NCBI RefSeq assembly: GCF_900116515.1
Contig: NZ_FPBA01000014.1
Coordinates: forward strand, 1 to 64,000
DNA length: 64,000 nt
Source: Geodermatophilus amargosae
GTDB lineage: Bacteria; Actinomycetota; Actinomycetes; Mycobacteriales; Geodermatophilaceae
Direction of reading: 5' to 3'
The position numbers were made by a program, and so were the translations under genes. Below are positions 15,805 to 24,049 of the stretch, piece by piece. Position 1 is the first letter of the stretch. Each line of letters begins with the position of its first letter. Below the pieces are notes generated by a model. That model was not told where the DNA came from. It ran no database searches and was given only the letters and a program-made list of their open reading frames with translations.

Positions 15805-17604
15805 ATGACCACGACACCGGACCGCCAGCGCGTGCTCGAGGGCATCCCCGGACAGCGCGAGGGGGCTGTCGAACGGCCGGAGGGCGGAGGCGGCGCGCCG
15901 GCGCGGACCTCCGAGGTCCCCCGCGTGCTGACCGACGTCCACCACGGCGGACACGTCCTCGCCGACGAGGTCCCCAGGGTCGACCCCGACCGCCGTTCTG
16001 CCGACGGCATGCGGTGGGTCGCGGTCGAGGAGAGGTCCACGCCGTTCGGGTACATGTTCAAGGACCTGCAGGGTCTCTACCCGGCCGCGCACCTGCCGGT
16101 CGAACCCTCGGCGGCCGTGGTCGCCTCGCTCAAGGCCCTCGGGGCCGCGATGGTCGAGCAACCGCCCTCGGCGGCCGGGGACTCCACCGTCCCGCCGATC
16201 TACACCTACTGGGGTCAGTTCGTCGACCACGACCTGACCGCGAACACCGACCGCGACGACGACCTCAGCATCACCGACCTCCCGCTGCAGCCCCTGCAGC
16301 CGGAGAAGGTCGTGCACAAGCTGCGCAACCTCCGCGAGCCCCAGCTCAACCTGGACTCCGTCTACGGCAACGGCCCCGACGCCTCCGGGAAGGAGGACCA
16401 AGTCCCCTACGAGGAAGACGGCCGACTCGCGATCGAGACCGGGTTGAGCCCGGTGGCGCCCGTGGCCGGACAGTCCGATCAGGCGCAGGTGCCTGGCGCC
16501 GACCTCAAGCGTGTGAACAAGAAGGCCCAGATCGGCGACGCCCGCAACGACGAGAACCTCATCATCGCCCAGCTGCACCTGGCCTTCCTCAAGTTCCACA
16601 ACGAGGTCCTGAGGTGGTTGCCGGAGCACCCCGAGGTCACGGTCCCCGGAAACGGGACCTTCGCACGAACGCGGCAGCTCGTGGAGTGGCACTACCAGTG
16701 GATCACCGTGCACGACTTCCTGAAGAGGCTCACCGACGAGGAGGTCTTCACGGGGCTCGTGGTGGACAGGACCATCAAGCCGAAGCTGGAGCTGGACGAG
16801 GCCACCCTGCCCGACGAGGTCTTCATGCCGCTGGAGTTCTCGGTTGCCGCCTACCGCTTCGGGCACAGCATGATCCGCGGCGCGTACGACTGGAACGAGA
16901 ACTTCGGCGCTCCGGGCACGCGATCCCCGTCCTCCCCGTTCGGGTTGCTCTTCCTCTTCACGGGCAACGGCGGTCTCGGCGGCAATCCGACGCTCCCGGA
17001 CAACTGGCCGGCCAGGTTCGAGCGGCTCACTGGGGCCGAGCCGCGTCCGAGCGGTACGCCCGACAACGTGCCGGTGCGACTGGCTCGCAAGATCGACACC
17101 CGCATCGCCTCGCCGCTGGCCGACCTGTCCAACGAGGGCGCGAACGAGATCTCCGACCGCACCCGGCGGCTGCTCAAGCGACTGGCCGTCCGCAACCTGC
17201 TCCGCGGGTACCGGCTCGCGATCCCGACCGGCCAGGCGGTGGCGCGGTCGCTGGGGATCACACCGCTCACGCGGGAGCAGCTGATCACGGTCCCCGTCCC
17301 CGGCCAACGCCCTGTTCCGCCTTCACCGGTCGACGACGCGCTGATCGACGGGGGCTTCCTCGAGGACACCCCGCTGTGGTTCTACGTGCTCAAGGAAGCC
17401 GAGGTCATCGGGAAGGGCGAGCGGCTGGGACCCGTGGGCAGCCGGATCGTCGCCGAGACCATCCTCGGCCAGCTCCGCGCGGACCCGACGTCCTTCCTCA
17501 ACCAGACCCCGGAATGGGACCCGAGCCAGGGCGTCACCCTCGACGGCGGCGCGCAGGTCGACAGCATCACCACCTTCCTGCAGTTCGCGAAGGTGCACCC
17601 CTGA
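15805..17604 (+). CDS. Animal-type heme peroxidase (An_peroxidase superfamily)
   Basis: A 599-aa peroxidase. The distal site is TYWGQFVDHDL (Gln138, His142, Asp141), the family's QF-x-DHD motif whose Asp can link covalently to heme. The catalytic Arg region is GDARNDENLIIAQLHLAFLK with FHNEV after it (Arg247, Glu250). The proximal ligand is RFGHSM (His354). ATG 15805 has GAGG seven bases upstream. No signal peptide is visible, unlike eukaryotic relatives. It lies opposite a putative H2O2-generating copper oxidase, so the two could act as a source-and-consumer pair, but this is inference. A strong hairpin terminator follows at 17632. Confidence 0.88.
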   Translation: MTTTPDRQRVLEGIPGQREGAVERPEGGGGAPARTSEVPRVLTDVHHGGHVLADEVPRVDPDRRSADGMRWVAVEERSTPFGYMFKDLQGLYPAAHLPVEPSAAVVASLKALGAAMVEQPPSAAGDSTVPPIYTYWGQFVDHDLTANTDRDDDLSITDLPLQPLQPEKVVHKLRNLREPQLNLDSVYGNGPDASGKEDQVPYEEDGRLAIETGLSPVAPVAGQSDQAQVPGADLKRVNKKAQIGDARNDENLIIAQLHLAFLKFHNEVLRWLPEHPEVTVPGNGTFARTRQLVEWHYQWITVHDFLKRLTDEEVFTGLVVDRTIKPKLELDEATLPDEVFMPLEFSVAAYRFGHSMIRGAYDWNENFGAPGTRSPSSPFGLLFLFTGNGGLGGNPTLPDNWPARFERLTGAEPRPSGTPDNVPVRLARKIDTRIASPLADLSNEGANEISDRTRRLLKRLAVRNLLRGYRLAIPTGQAVARSLGITPLTREQLITVPVPGQRPVPPSPVDDALIDGGFLEDTPLWFYVLKEAEVIGKGERLGPVGSRIVAETILGQLRADPTSFLNQTPEWDPSQGVTLDGGAQVDSITTFLQFAKVHP

Positions 17605-17631
17605 TCGGCCGGCGCACCGGCTGACCCGGGT

Positions 17632-17670
17632 CGCGTCCCCTCCGACGGCCACCCGGTCGGAGGGGACGCG
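17632..17670 (+). terminator. Strong hairpin terminator after the peroxidase gene
   Basis: CGCGTCCCCTCCGAC and GTCGGAGGGGACGCG form a perfect 15-bp stem with a 9-base loop, 27 bases past the peroxidase stop. No U-run follows, as is common in high-GC actinobacteria. It can also serve transcription from the right. Confidence 0.8.
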
Positions 17671-17974
17671 GGAGACCGGCGCCTGCCCCGACCCGGACAG
17701 CGTGCCCCGGTCCTCGCTCGACAGCATCGACGTGATCGTCCCCACCAGGCGGACGAGACGATGGTGCTGCAGCTCGCTGAGCAGGCCAGGCTCGGTGCCG
17801 GTTACGCCGTGACGGGGCGGATCCTGCGTGGTGGAGGTCCAGGGGCGCCTCCGCCTCGGGCGCCTCCGCCTCGGGCGCCGCCGCGGAGGGGCCGGCGTAC
17901 ACCGCCGCGACCGAGCGGGGGCCGGCGTCCGGGAGATGCGCGAGGCGTTCACCTGGCGGAGCCGGCGACCGCCC
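17671..17974. other. No gene seen; holds a 15-bp tandem repeat
   Basis: The gap between the terminator and the end of the PHA synthase gene shows no conserved reading frame. At 17843-17872 the unit GGGCGCCTCCGCCTC occurs twice in tandem and decays beyond it; leftward it would read PEAEAPEAEAP. It may be the remnant of a low-complexity protein tail, but I cannot define a gene. Confidence 0.4.
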
Positions 17975-19717
17975 TCAGCGCGGTCGACGGTCCAGGACGT
18001 AGGAGCCCGGGGCCGGTTCCAGGGGCGGGTGCGCCACGCTGCCCCGGGCCGTCGGCGCCGGCACCTCCTCGCCGGACCGCTCGAGCATCCACTCCGCCCA
18101 CGGTTCCCACCAGCTGCCGGAGTGCCGTTCCGCCGAGGCGCGCCAGGCCTCGGGATCCGGTCCCGGCTCCCCGCCGGTCCAGTAGTGCGCCTTCGGGTTG
18201 TCCGGCGGGTTGACCAGGCTCTGGATGTGCCCGCTGTAGCTGAGCACGAAGGTGCTCGGTCCGGACAGCAGCTGCGTCGTTCGGTAGCAGCCGTCCCAGG
18301 GGGTGAGGTGGTCGGTGAGAGCCCCGGTGACGAAGGTCGGCACGGTGATCCGGCTCAGGTGGACCGGCGTGCCGAGCACGCGCATCGCTCCCGGCCGGAT
18401 CAGGGCGTTGGTGCCGAAGATCTCCAGGAACTGCTCGTGCAGCCGCGCGGGGAGGTTGGTGCCGTCGGCGTTCCAGGCGAGGATGTCGAACGCCGGCGGG
18501 TCCTCGCCCATCAGCCACTGGTTGACCAGGTAGTTGAAGATCAGGTCGTCGGGGCGCATCCAGCTGAACACCGACCCCATCTCGCGGGCGCTGATGACCC
18601 CGCGCCGGCGTGAGTTCCGGCGGGCGAGCTCGATCAGCCGGGGGCCGGAGAAGGCGCCGAGCGGCGCCCGTCTGGAGAAGTCCAGGAGCGTCACCGCGTA
18701 GCCGGCGGCGGCCACCCGGTCGTCGCCGGTCGCGGCGAGGTGGTTGAGCGCCGTGGTCATCACCTGGCCGCCGGCGCACAGGCCGAGCACGGTTACGTCG
18801 GGGGAGCCGGTGATCTCGGTCGCGACGTCGATCGAGTCGACGACGCGCTGCGCATAGGTGTCCAGGCTCCAGTCCGCCTGCTCCCTGGTGGGGTTGCGCC
18901 AGCTGATCATGAAGACCTGCAGGCCCCGGCTCACCGCGTACTCGACCAGGCTGCGTCCCGGCCGCAGGTCCAGGAAGTAGAACCGGCCGATCGGTGGCGG
19001 CACGATGACCACCGGGCGCTGCCGGACACGCGGGGTCGTCGGCGTGTACTGGATGAGCTCGATGACCTCGTCGCGGTGGACGACCGCGCCCGGTGAGATC
19101 CCCAGGTCCTTGCCGACGGTGAACGCGCTGCGGTCGGTCTGGGTCGGCAGGCCGCCGTTGTGCCGCAGGTCGTGGAGCATGTGGCCGAGTCCGCGCAGGA
19201 CGCTGCGGCCACCGGTGTCGAAGGCCCGCTTCACCGCGGCCGGGTTGCCGAGCAGCGTGTTGGTCGGCGCCAGTGCGCTGGTCAGTGCGTTGAGGGCGAA
19301 CCGCGCCTGCTCCACCTCGCGCCAGTCGGCTCCGCCGGCCTCGTACGCGTCGACGAGGCCGTCCAGCGACCGGGTCACCGCCAGGTACGACTGGGCCAGC
19401 CGGCGGTAACCGGGATGGGTCGACCAGGCCGGATCGGCGAAGCGCTTGTCCCTGGGGGAGGGCGCGATCTCGTCGGTGCCGCGGACGATGCGCACCGAGT
19501 CCCGTCCGAGCCGGGCGGCCTCCCGGGCGAGGGGTCCCGGCTGGGCGAGGGTGGAGAGCACCGCCCGCGCCATGCCGCGCGAGGTGGGGACGCCGACCGG
19601 CTCGGCGCTCTCGACCGAGGCCAGCGCCTCGGACTCGGACTGCGGCACCCACGGCACCGGAGCAGCCCGTCCCCGGGCAGATCCGGCGTGGCGCGGTGCT
19701 GGCGTCGTGGTCGTCAC
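17975..19717 (-). CDS. phaC: Poly(3-hydroxyalkanoate) synthase
   Basis: A 580-aa PHA synthase that polymerises hydroxyacyl-CoA into storage polyester granules. The lipase-box-like LGLCAGG holds the nucleophile Cys314; the catalytic Asp469 is in GALTDHLTPW and His497 in SYSGHIQSLV. The flanking VPPPIGRFYFLDLRPG and NQWLMGEDPPAFDILAWNAD blocks are typical of the family, and the ~580 aa length fits a single-subunit (class I/II) synthase. GTG 19717 has AAGGGGG upstream and gives a family-like N-terminus. No phaA, phaB or phasin gene is adjacent. A 3-hydroxyacyl-CoA dehydrogenase about 8 kb away (27092) is a possible but unlinked supplier. Confidence 0.9.
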   Translation of the reverse strand: MTTTTPAPRHAGSARGRAAPVPWVPQSESEALASVESAEPVGVPTSRGMARAVLSTLAQPGPLAREAARLGRDSVRIVRGTDEIAPSPRDKRFADPAWSTHPGYRRLAQSYLAVTRSLDGLVDAYEAGGADWREVEQARFALNALTSALAPTNTLLGNPAAVKRAFDTGGRSVLRGLGHMLHDLRHNGGLPTQTDRSAFTVGKDLGISPGAVVHRDEVIELIQYTPTTPRVRQRPVVIVPPPIGRFYFLDLRPGRSLVEYAVSRGLQVFMISWRNPTREQADWSLDTYAQRVVDSIDVATEITGSPDVTVLGLCAGGQVMTTALNHLAATGDDRVAAAGYAVTLLDFSRRAPLGAFSGPRLIELARRNSRRRGVISAREMGSVFSWMRPDDLIFNYLVNQWLMGEDPPAFDILAWNADGTNLPARLHEQFLEIFGTNALIRPGAMRVLGTPVHLSRITVPTFVTGALTDHLTPWDGCYRTTQLLSGPSTFVLSYSGHIQSLVNPPDNPKAHYWTGGEPGPDPEAWRASAERHSGSWWEPWAEWMLERSGEEVPAPTARGSVAHPPLEPAPGSYVLDRRPR

Positions 19718-19949
19718 GGAGGCCCCCTTGTGACGTGCGTCACTCGATGCCCTCGACGGTAGCCGGTGCGGCGGCGCTCGCGGACGGCACGCGGCGTGCG
19801 TCTCACCGTGGGTACCGAAGACGGCACACCACACGACTCGCGCCGCCGAGGCCATGCCCCTCGGACGGTCCCGGTGCTGCTGACGGCCCCACCGCCGACG
19901 ACGAGAGCCACCGGCCGGGACCGCGGGACCGTCTCCGTGCACAGGGATC

Positions 19950-20082
19950 CCGGGTACCGGGCGGCCACCCGCGTCGGGCTCCGGGACGCCGCGCCACCAC
20001 CGCGCTCACCGTCCGGCAGCACGTGCCCCCCGGCATGGGCCGCGAGGCCGCCGAGGGCCCCGCCGCAGTCCTCGACGGCTGA
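19950..20082 (+). pseudogene. Degenerate 3' end of a tyrosine integrase (relic 1)
   Basis: The last codons before the TGA at 20080-20082 read ATTALTVRQHVPPGMGREAA, then EGPAAVLDG. This mirrors the end of the integrase relic at 53666-53887 (LTLTVYQHVHPGMGREAADR). The catalytic Tyr is replaced by Arg, and the preceding RLGHAS block is only visible after a frame change (VGLRDAA). It is a worn scar and not a gene. Confidence 0.55.
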
Positions 20083-20157
20083 CCCGCCCCGCGGAGTGTC
20101 CGACGGATCGTGGCGCCGATGGCACACGGCCCCGCCCCTGCCGAGGAGGTCACCGGG

Positions 20158-20517
20158 TCATCCCTGCGAGGGGGCGGCCTCCTCGGCGAACTCCCGGAAG
20201 GCGGCGAAGGCGCGTGCGCCGTACACGGTGCCCGGTCCGCCGTTCATCGCGATGGCGACGCCGAGCGCCTCGGCCACCTCGGACTCGGTGGCGCCGGTGC
20301 GAACGGCGCCACGAGCGTGCGACGCGATGCAACCGTCGCACTCCTTGCCGACCGCGATCGCGAGCGCGATCAGTTCCTTCGTCTTCTGGTCCAGCGCACC
20401 GGCGGCGTACGCGGCGGCGTGCATCGTGCGGTAGCCGTCGTAGACCTCGGGGATCGCGCGGCGCAGCGCGCGGCCCGGTTCGCGGAGTTCCTCCTGGACG
20501 GCGTGGCCGTGACCCAT
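20158..20517 (-). CDS. Carboxymuconolactone decarboxylase/AhpD-family protein
   Basis: A 119-aa all-helical protein with the AhpD-type active site KECDGCIASHARGA (Cys-x2-Cys and a His three residues later) at about 57-70. It is followed by GATESEVAEALGVAIAMNGG, the usual family continuation. Such proteins act as peroxidase partners (CxxC redox) or as decarboxylases of aromatic lactones; the intact CxxCxxxH favours redox activity. The ATG at 20517 has no strong ribosome site nearby. No ahpC is adjacent, so it stands alone. Confidence 0.85.
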   Translation of the reverse strand: MGHGHAVQEELREPGRALRRAIPEVYDGYRTMHAAAYAAGALDQKTKELIALAIAVGKECDGCIASHARGAVRTGATESEVAEALGVAIAMNGGPGTVYGARAFAAFREFAEEAAPSQG

Positions 20518-20745
20518 GACGCGATGGTGGCAGGCGGCGTACCGCAGGGCGCGGTGGCGCGGAACCCGGCATGATCCGCGTCCGGATCCGCCTCGCGCGC
20601 CGTGCTGCCCGGCGCTCCTCCCAGCCGCGTCGCCGGCGCGGGGGACCTCTGCATCGCGGGTGCCTGGTGACTTCCTGCGCGCGCAGGAACCGCCCGATCG
20701 GCGTCACGGTGTGTGACAGTCCTCCGCTGCGACGGGAGGAGTGAC

Positions 20746-20988
20746 ATGCGGACGCGGACGGTGTGGGGCGTCATGGGGATCGTGGTGGGACTGGTGGTGT
20801 CGATCGGCGGCATGGTGCTGGCGATCGTCGACCCCGGACGCGCCGCGCTGGGCGGGATCGGCTTCGGGGTCGGGATCCTGCCGTTCGTGGCCGGTCTGTT
20901 CCTGGTGCGGCACGCGCTGCCGGAGCCGGGGAACGGCGCCGGGCGGCCGTGGGACACGTCGGGCAGCTTCTGGGACCTCTTCCGATGA
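20746..20988 (+). CDS. Small two-helix membrane protein
   Basis: An 80-aa protein from ATG 20746 with GGGAGGA at 20734-20740. Two membrane helices (VWGVMGIVVGLVVSIGGMVL and IGFGVGILPFVAGLFLV) are joined by a short DPGRAAL turn. The tail is soluble and aromatic (WDTSGSFWDLFR). I do not know the family. It stands alone and converges on the MFS gene. Confidence 0.65.
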   Translation: MRTRTVWGVMGIVVGLVVSIGGMVLAIVDPGRAALGGIGFGVGILPFVAGLFLVRHALPEPGNGAGRPWDTSGSFWDLFR

Positions 20989-21025
20989 GGCGCTCGATCG
21001 CCGGCCGCTGAGCGGGCGCAGCCCG

Positions 21026-22726
21026 TCAGGGCGGAGCCGTTCCGCGCTCGGGGTCGGGGTCGGCCCGCGGTGGGTCCGCGTGCCGCTCGCGGTCCTCCGA
21101 GAGGTAGCCGATGACGAGCTGCTCGGCGGTCGAGGAGGTGGCGGAGGAGCCGGTGACCGCCGAGACGAACTGGGGTCCGCTGAGGGTGGCGAGCACGGTG
21201 TCCTCGAGGGCACGGACGGTCGCCGTCCGCGCGACCGCGCGGAGCAGCGCGATCTCGCCGAACGCATCACCGGGGCCCAGCCGGCGGATCTCGCGCCCGT
21301 CGTCGATCACGGCCACGCGGCCGGACTCGATGACGTAGAACCCGTCGCCGGGGTCCCCCTTCCGGAACACGTCGGTCTGCGCCGGGACGCGTGACCGCCC
21401 CAGGCGTTGCGCCAGGCTCTCGATGGCCGGGACGGGCAGGAGGCGGAACATGCCGACCCGGCGCAGCAGCACGATCCGGTCCTTGCGCACGCCGATGTCG
21501 GCATCGATGGCCCGCAGTCCGGCCCATCGCACCGCGACGGCCAGCGGCAGGAGGCAGCCGGTGGCGACGAGCGCACCGGTGTCGCCCAGCGCGGTGAGGA
21601 CGAACGGGATCGCCAGGGAGCCGAGTGCCAGGGCCAGCGAGAACACCGCCTCGGTCAGGGCGAGGACGCGCGCCAGCGTCTGGTCGGGGACGAGGCGCTG
21701 CAGCAGGGTGAACCCGGCGACGTCGACGAGGGCGTTGGCGGCGCCGATGACCACGAACGCCGCGACCGCCACGGAGCTGCCCGTCAGCAGGCCGACGAGG
21801 ACGATCGGCACACCCCACATCGCGATCCCGGCACCGAACAGCGTGCCGAGCCGGGCGCTCCCCGCGGCGCCGATCGACGCCATCGCCGCCACGAACCCGC
21901 CGACCCCGAACGCCGCCCAGAGGACCCCGACCCCCGGGCGGCCCAGGTCGGTGACCTGCACGGCGACCACCACCGCCAGCACGGTCACCGCTCCGCGGAC
22001 CAGGCACTGCCCGCCACCCAGCACGATCACGTCCAGCGCCCGTGGGTGCCGACGGAGTTCTCGCAGGCCCTCGGCCACGTCGGCGACGACACCGGCCCGG
22101 TCGCCCTGGTCGTCGGCTGCCGCCGGGCGCGGCGACTCGTAGCGCAGCCCGGCAGCGAGCACGCCGGCGGCACCGGCGAGCAGGGCGACCGCGACGAACG
22201 CGGCTGCCGGGTCGTACGCCGCGAGCAGCGCGGCCGCGGCGAGGGGGCCGACGAGCGCGGCCGCACCGTCGAGGATGGCCCGGACCGCGTTCACCCCCGT
22301 GAGCTCGTCCGGTGTGGTGCACAGCGTGGGGAACAGGGCGGCGAGCACCGGCCGGTAGGCGGCATGGCAGACCGTCGAGAGGGTCAGCAGCGTGTACACC
22401 ACCGCCGGCTGCGCGATGGCAGCCGCCGCCCCGGCCGCGGTCAGCGCCCGGAGAGCGCACGAGATCACCAGCAGCCGGCGGCGCGAGACCCGGTCGGCCA
22501 GCGCGCCCAGCCAGGGGAGCGCGACGGTCGCCGGCAGCACCCGCAGGAACCCGATGAGGCCCACACCGGCCGCGCCGTCCTGGTCGAAGGCGTACACCGT
22601 CATCGCCGACAGGAACAGGAACTCGCCCGTCCAGGCCGACAGCGACGACAGCTGCGCGAGCCGGAGGTTGCGATTGCGGGTCACCGATGCCCAGGCCTCG
22701 CGGTAGGAACCCGGCACGGCGCGCAC
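21026..22726 (-). CDS. MFS transporter-like protein with a C-terminal cyclic-nucleotide-binding domain
   Basis: About 566 aa from GTG 22726. Ten to twelve hydrophobic segments make an MFS-3-type (enterobactin-exporter-like) permease, with the loop motif LGALADRVSRRRLLV. From about residue 430 a soluble cNMP-binding domain follows: LFRKGDPGDGFYVIESGRVAV-type strands, then the phosphate-binding cassette FGEIALLRAVARTATV with its Glu and Arg intact, and an alanine-rich tail. Fusions of this sort suggest transport gated by cAMP or cGMP, but the ligand is unproven. It is divergent from the PIG-L/cNMP gene, with a 153-bp gap. The start is uncertain: in-frame starts exist further upstream, but they overlap the neighbour's promoter region and are arginine-rich. 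Confidence 0.8.
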   Translation of the reverse strand: MRAVPGSYREAWASVTRNRNLRLAQLSSLSAWTGEFLFLSAMTVYAFDQDGAAGVGLIGFLRVLPATVALPWLGALADRVSRRRLLVISCALRALTAAGAAAAIAQPAVVYTLLTLSTVCHAAYRPVLAALFPTLCTTPDELTGVNAVRAILDGAAALVGPLAAAALLAAYDPAAAFVAVALLAGAAGVLAAGLRYESPRPAAADDQGDRAGVVADVAEGLRELRRHPRALDVIVLGGGQCLVRGAVTVLAVVVAVQVTDLGRPGVGVLWAAFGVGGFVAAMASIGAAGSARLGTLFGAGIAMWGVPIVLVGLLTGSSVAVAAFVVIGAANALVDVAGFTLLQRLVPDQTLARVLALTEAVFSLALALGSLAIPFVLTALGDTGALVATGCLLPLAVAVRWAGLRAIDADIGVRKDRIVLLRRVGMFRLLPVPAIESLAQRLGRSRVPAQTDVFRKGDPGDGFYVIESGRVAVIDDGREIRRLGPGDAFGEIALLRAVARTATVRALEDTVLATLSGPQFVSAVTGSSATSSTAEQLVIGYLSEDRERHADPPRADPDPERGTAPP

Positions 22727-22879
22727 GCTAACAGCGGAACCGGGCCACGGACGTCGACTCGGACGTGGCCAGCCCGCGCGGCGAGACGGTACGGTGCGCC
22801 CTCGACCGGCCGGCCCGATCGACAGGTCCCCCTCGGAACTGCCGGCGGTGGACTCGACGGGAATCGGTTGGCGCACGAC

Positions 22880-24049
22880 ATGTCGGTGAATCGCCTCGGT
22901 GGGAGGCCTCCGCGTCTGCTGGGGGTCTTCGCCCATCCGGACGACGAGACGATTTGTGCCGGCGGCACCCTCGCCAAGTACGCGAGATCAGGCGCCGAGG
23001 TCAGTGTGGTCGCGCTCACCAAGGGTGGAGCGGGCCAGATCCGAGACGCCGGCGTCGCGACCCGGGCGACCCTGAGGGCGGTTCGGGAGCGGGAACTCGA
23101 CGCGGCCGGCAAGGAACTCGGGCTCACCCTGACGCGCTGTCTCGACCATCCGGACGGCGGCCTCTCCGAGGTCGGCGGTGAGCCCCTGCTCGAGCAGGCG
23201 TCGGAGCTCATCACCGAGTTCGATCCCGACGTGGTGATCACGTTCGGGCCCGATGGGTTCTCCGGTCACCCCGACCACGTGGCCGTCGGAGCAGCGGTCA
23301 CCGCGGCCTGCTACCGGCTGCGTTCGGCCACGTCGCCCCGGCTCTTCCACTGCCACCTGCCGCGCAGCGGCATGCTGCTGCGCGACCGTCTGGCCGCGTG
23401 GGTCGTCGAGCTGACGACCCGCTTCAAGGGCACCAGGGAGTTCGTCCGCGCACTGTCGGTCTTCTCGCGCGAGACGGCAGCGCTGGGATACGCGGCCGAC
23501 TTCGTCAGCGTCGAGTGGTACCCGGCCGGGTCCTACCTCGTCGAACAGGGTGAGGAGGCCACGGTGATGCACTTCCTCCTGTCCGGTTCCGTGGAGATCC
23601 GGCGCGAGGGTGCGGACGGTCGCGTGCGGGTCGTCGACCGGTCCGGACCGGGGGAGTTCATCGGGGAGGAGGGCATCGCCACAGGCCGGCCGCGCAACGC
23701 GCACGTGGTGGCCCTGGACGACGTCACGAGCCTGACGTTCCTGGCGTCCGGGCCCCTCTCCGTCGACGGACACCGGGACCAGGCGCTCCCGCTGCTGACG
23801 AGGACGCTGCCGTCAGGGGATCGGATCGACGCCAGGGTGAGCACCTGCATCGACGTCTCGGACTTCGTCGGCCACAAGATCCGGGCGACGGCCGCCCATC
23901 GCTCCCAGTACCCGATCGACCCGACGATGTTCCCCGACTCGATCCTCCGCGAGATGTTCGGCGTCGAGTACTTCATCCAGGTCCTGCCGGAGCGGGAGCT
24001 GGACTCGTTCCTCCTCGACGACGAGGCCTCAGCCGGCCGCGGCGAGTGA
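22880..24049 (+). CDS. PIG-L/LmbE deacetylase with an inserted cyclic-nucleotide-binding domain
   Basis: A 389-aa fusion. Residues 13-195 are a zinc PIG-L deacetylase: GVFAHPDDETICAGG (His19, Asp22), then FDPDVVITFGPDGFSGHPDH with the third zinc His. Residues about 205-300 are a cNMP-binding beta-barrel (SYLVEQGEEATVMHFLLSGS, then the cassette FIGEEGIATGRPRNAHV with Glu and Arg kept). After it the deacetylase C-terminus returns (IDVSDFVGHKIRATAAHRSQ, then REMFGVEYFIQVLPE). The regulatory domain is therefore inserted within the catalytic chain and not merely appended. PIG-L enzymes remove N-acetyl groups from sugars (mycothiol, GPI and antibiotic precursors). ATG 22880 is the only start next to the conserved block; its ribosome site is weak. 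Its end overlaps the convergent DUF2652 gene by 21 bp. Confidence 0.85.
   Translation: MSVNRLGGRPPRLLGVFAHPDDETICAGGTLAKYARSGAEVSVVALTKGGAGQIRDAGVATRATLRAVRERELDAAGKELGLTLTRCLDHPDGGLSEVGGEPLLEQASELITEFDPDVVITFGPDGFSGHPDHVAVGAAVTAACYRLRSATSPRLFHCHLPRSGMLLRDRLAAWVVELTTRFKGTREFVRALSVFSRETAALGYAADFVSVEWYPAGSYLVEQGEEATVMHFLLSGSVEIRREGADGRVRVVDRSGPGEFIGEEGIATGRPRNAHVVALDDVTSLTFLASGPLSVDGHRDQALPLLTRTLPSGDRIDARVSTCIDVSDFVGHKIRATAAHRSQYPIDPTMFPDSILREMFGVEYFIQVLPERELDSFLLDDEASAGRGE

Noticed and set aside
17567-17902. Leftward frame with PEAEAPEAEAP after the PHA synthase gene, considered as a phasin
   Set aside because: Phasins are helical with few prolines; this is a tandem-repeat artefact with an arginine-rich continuation and no start context.
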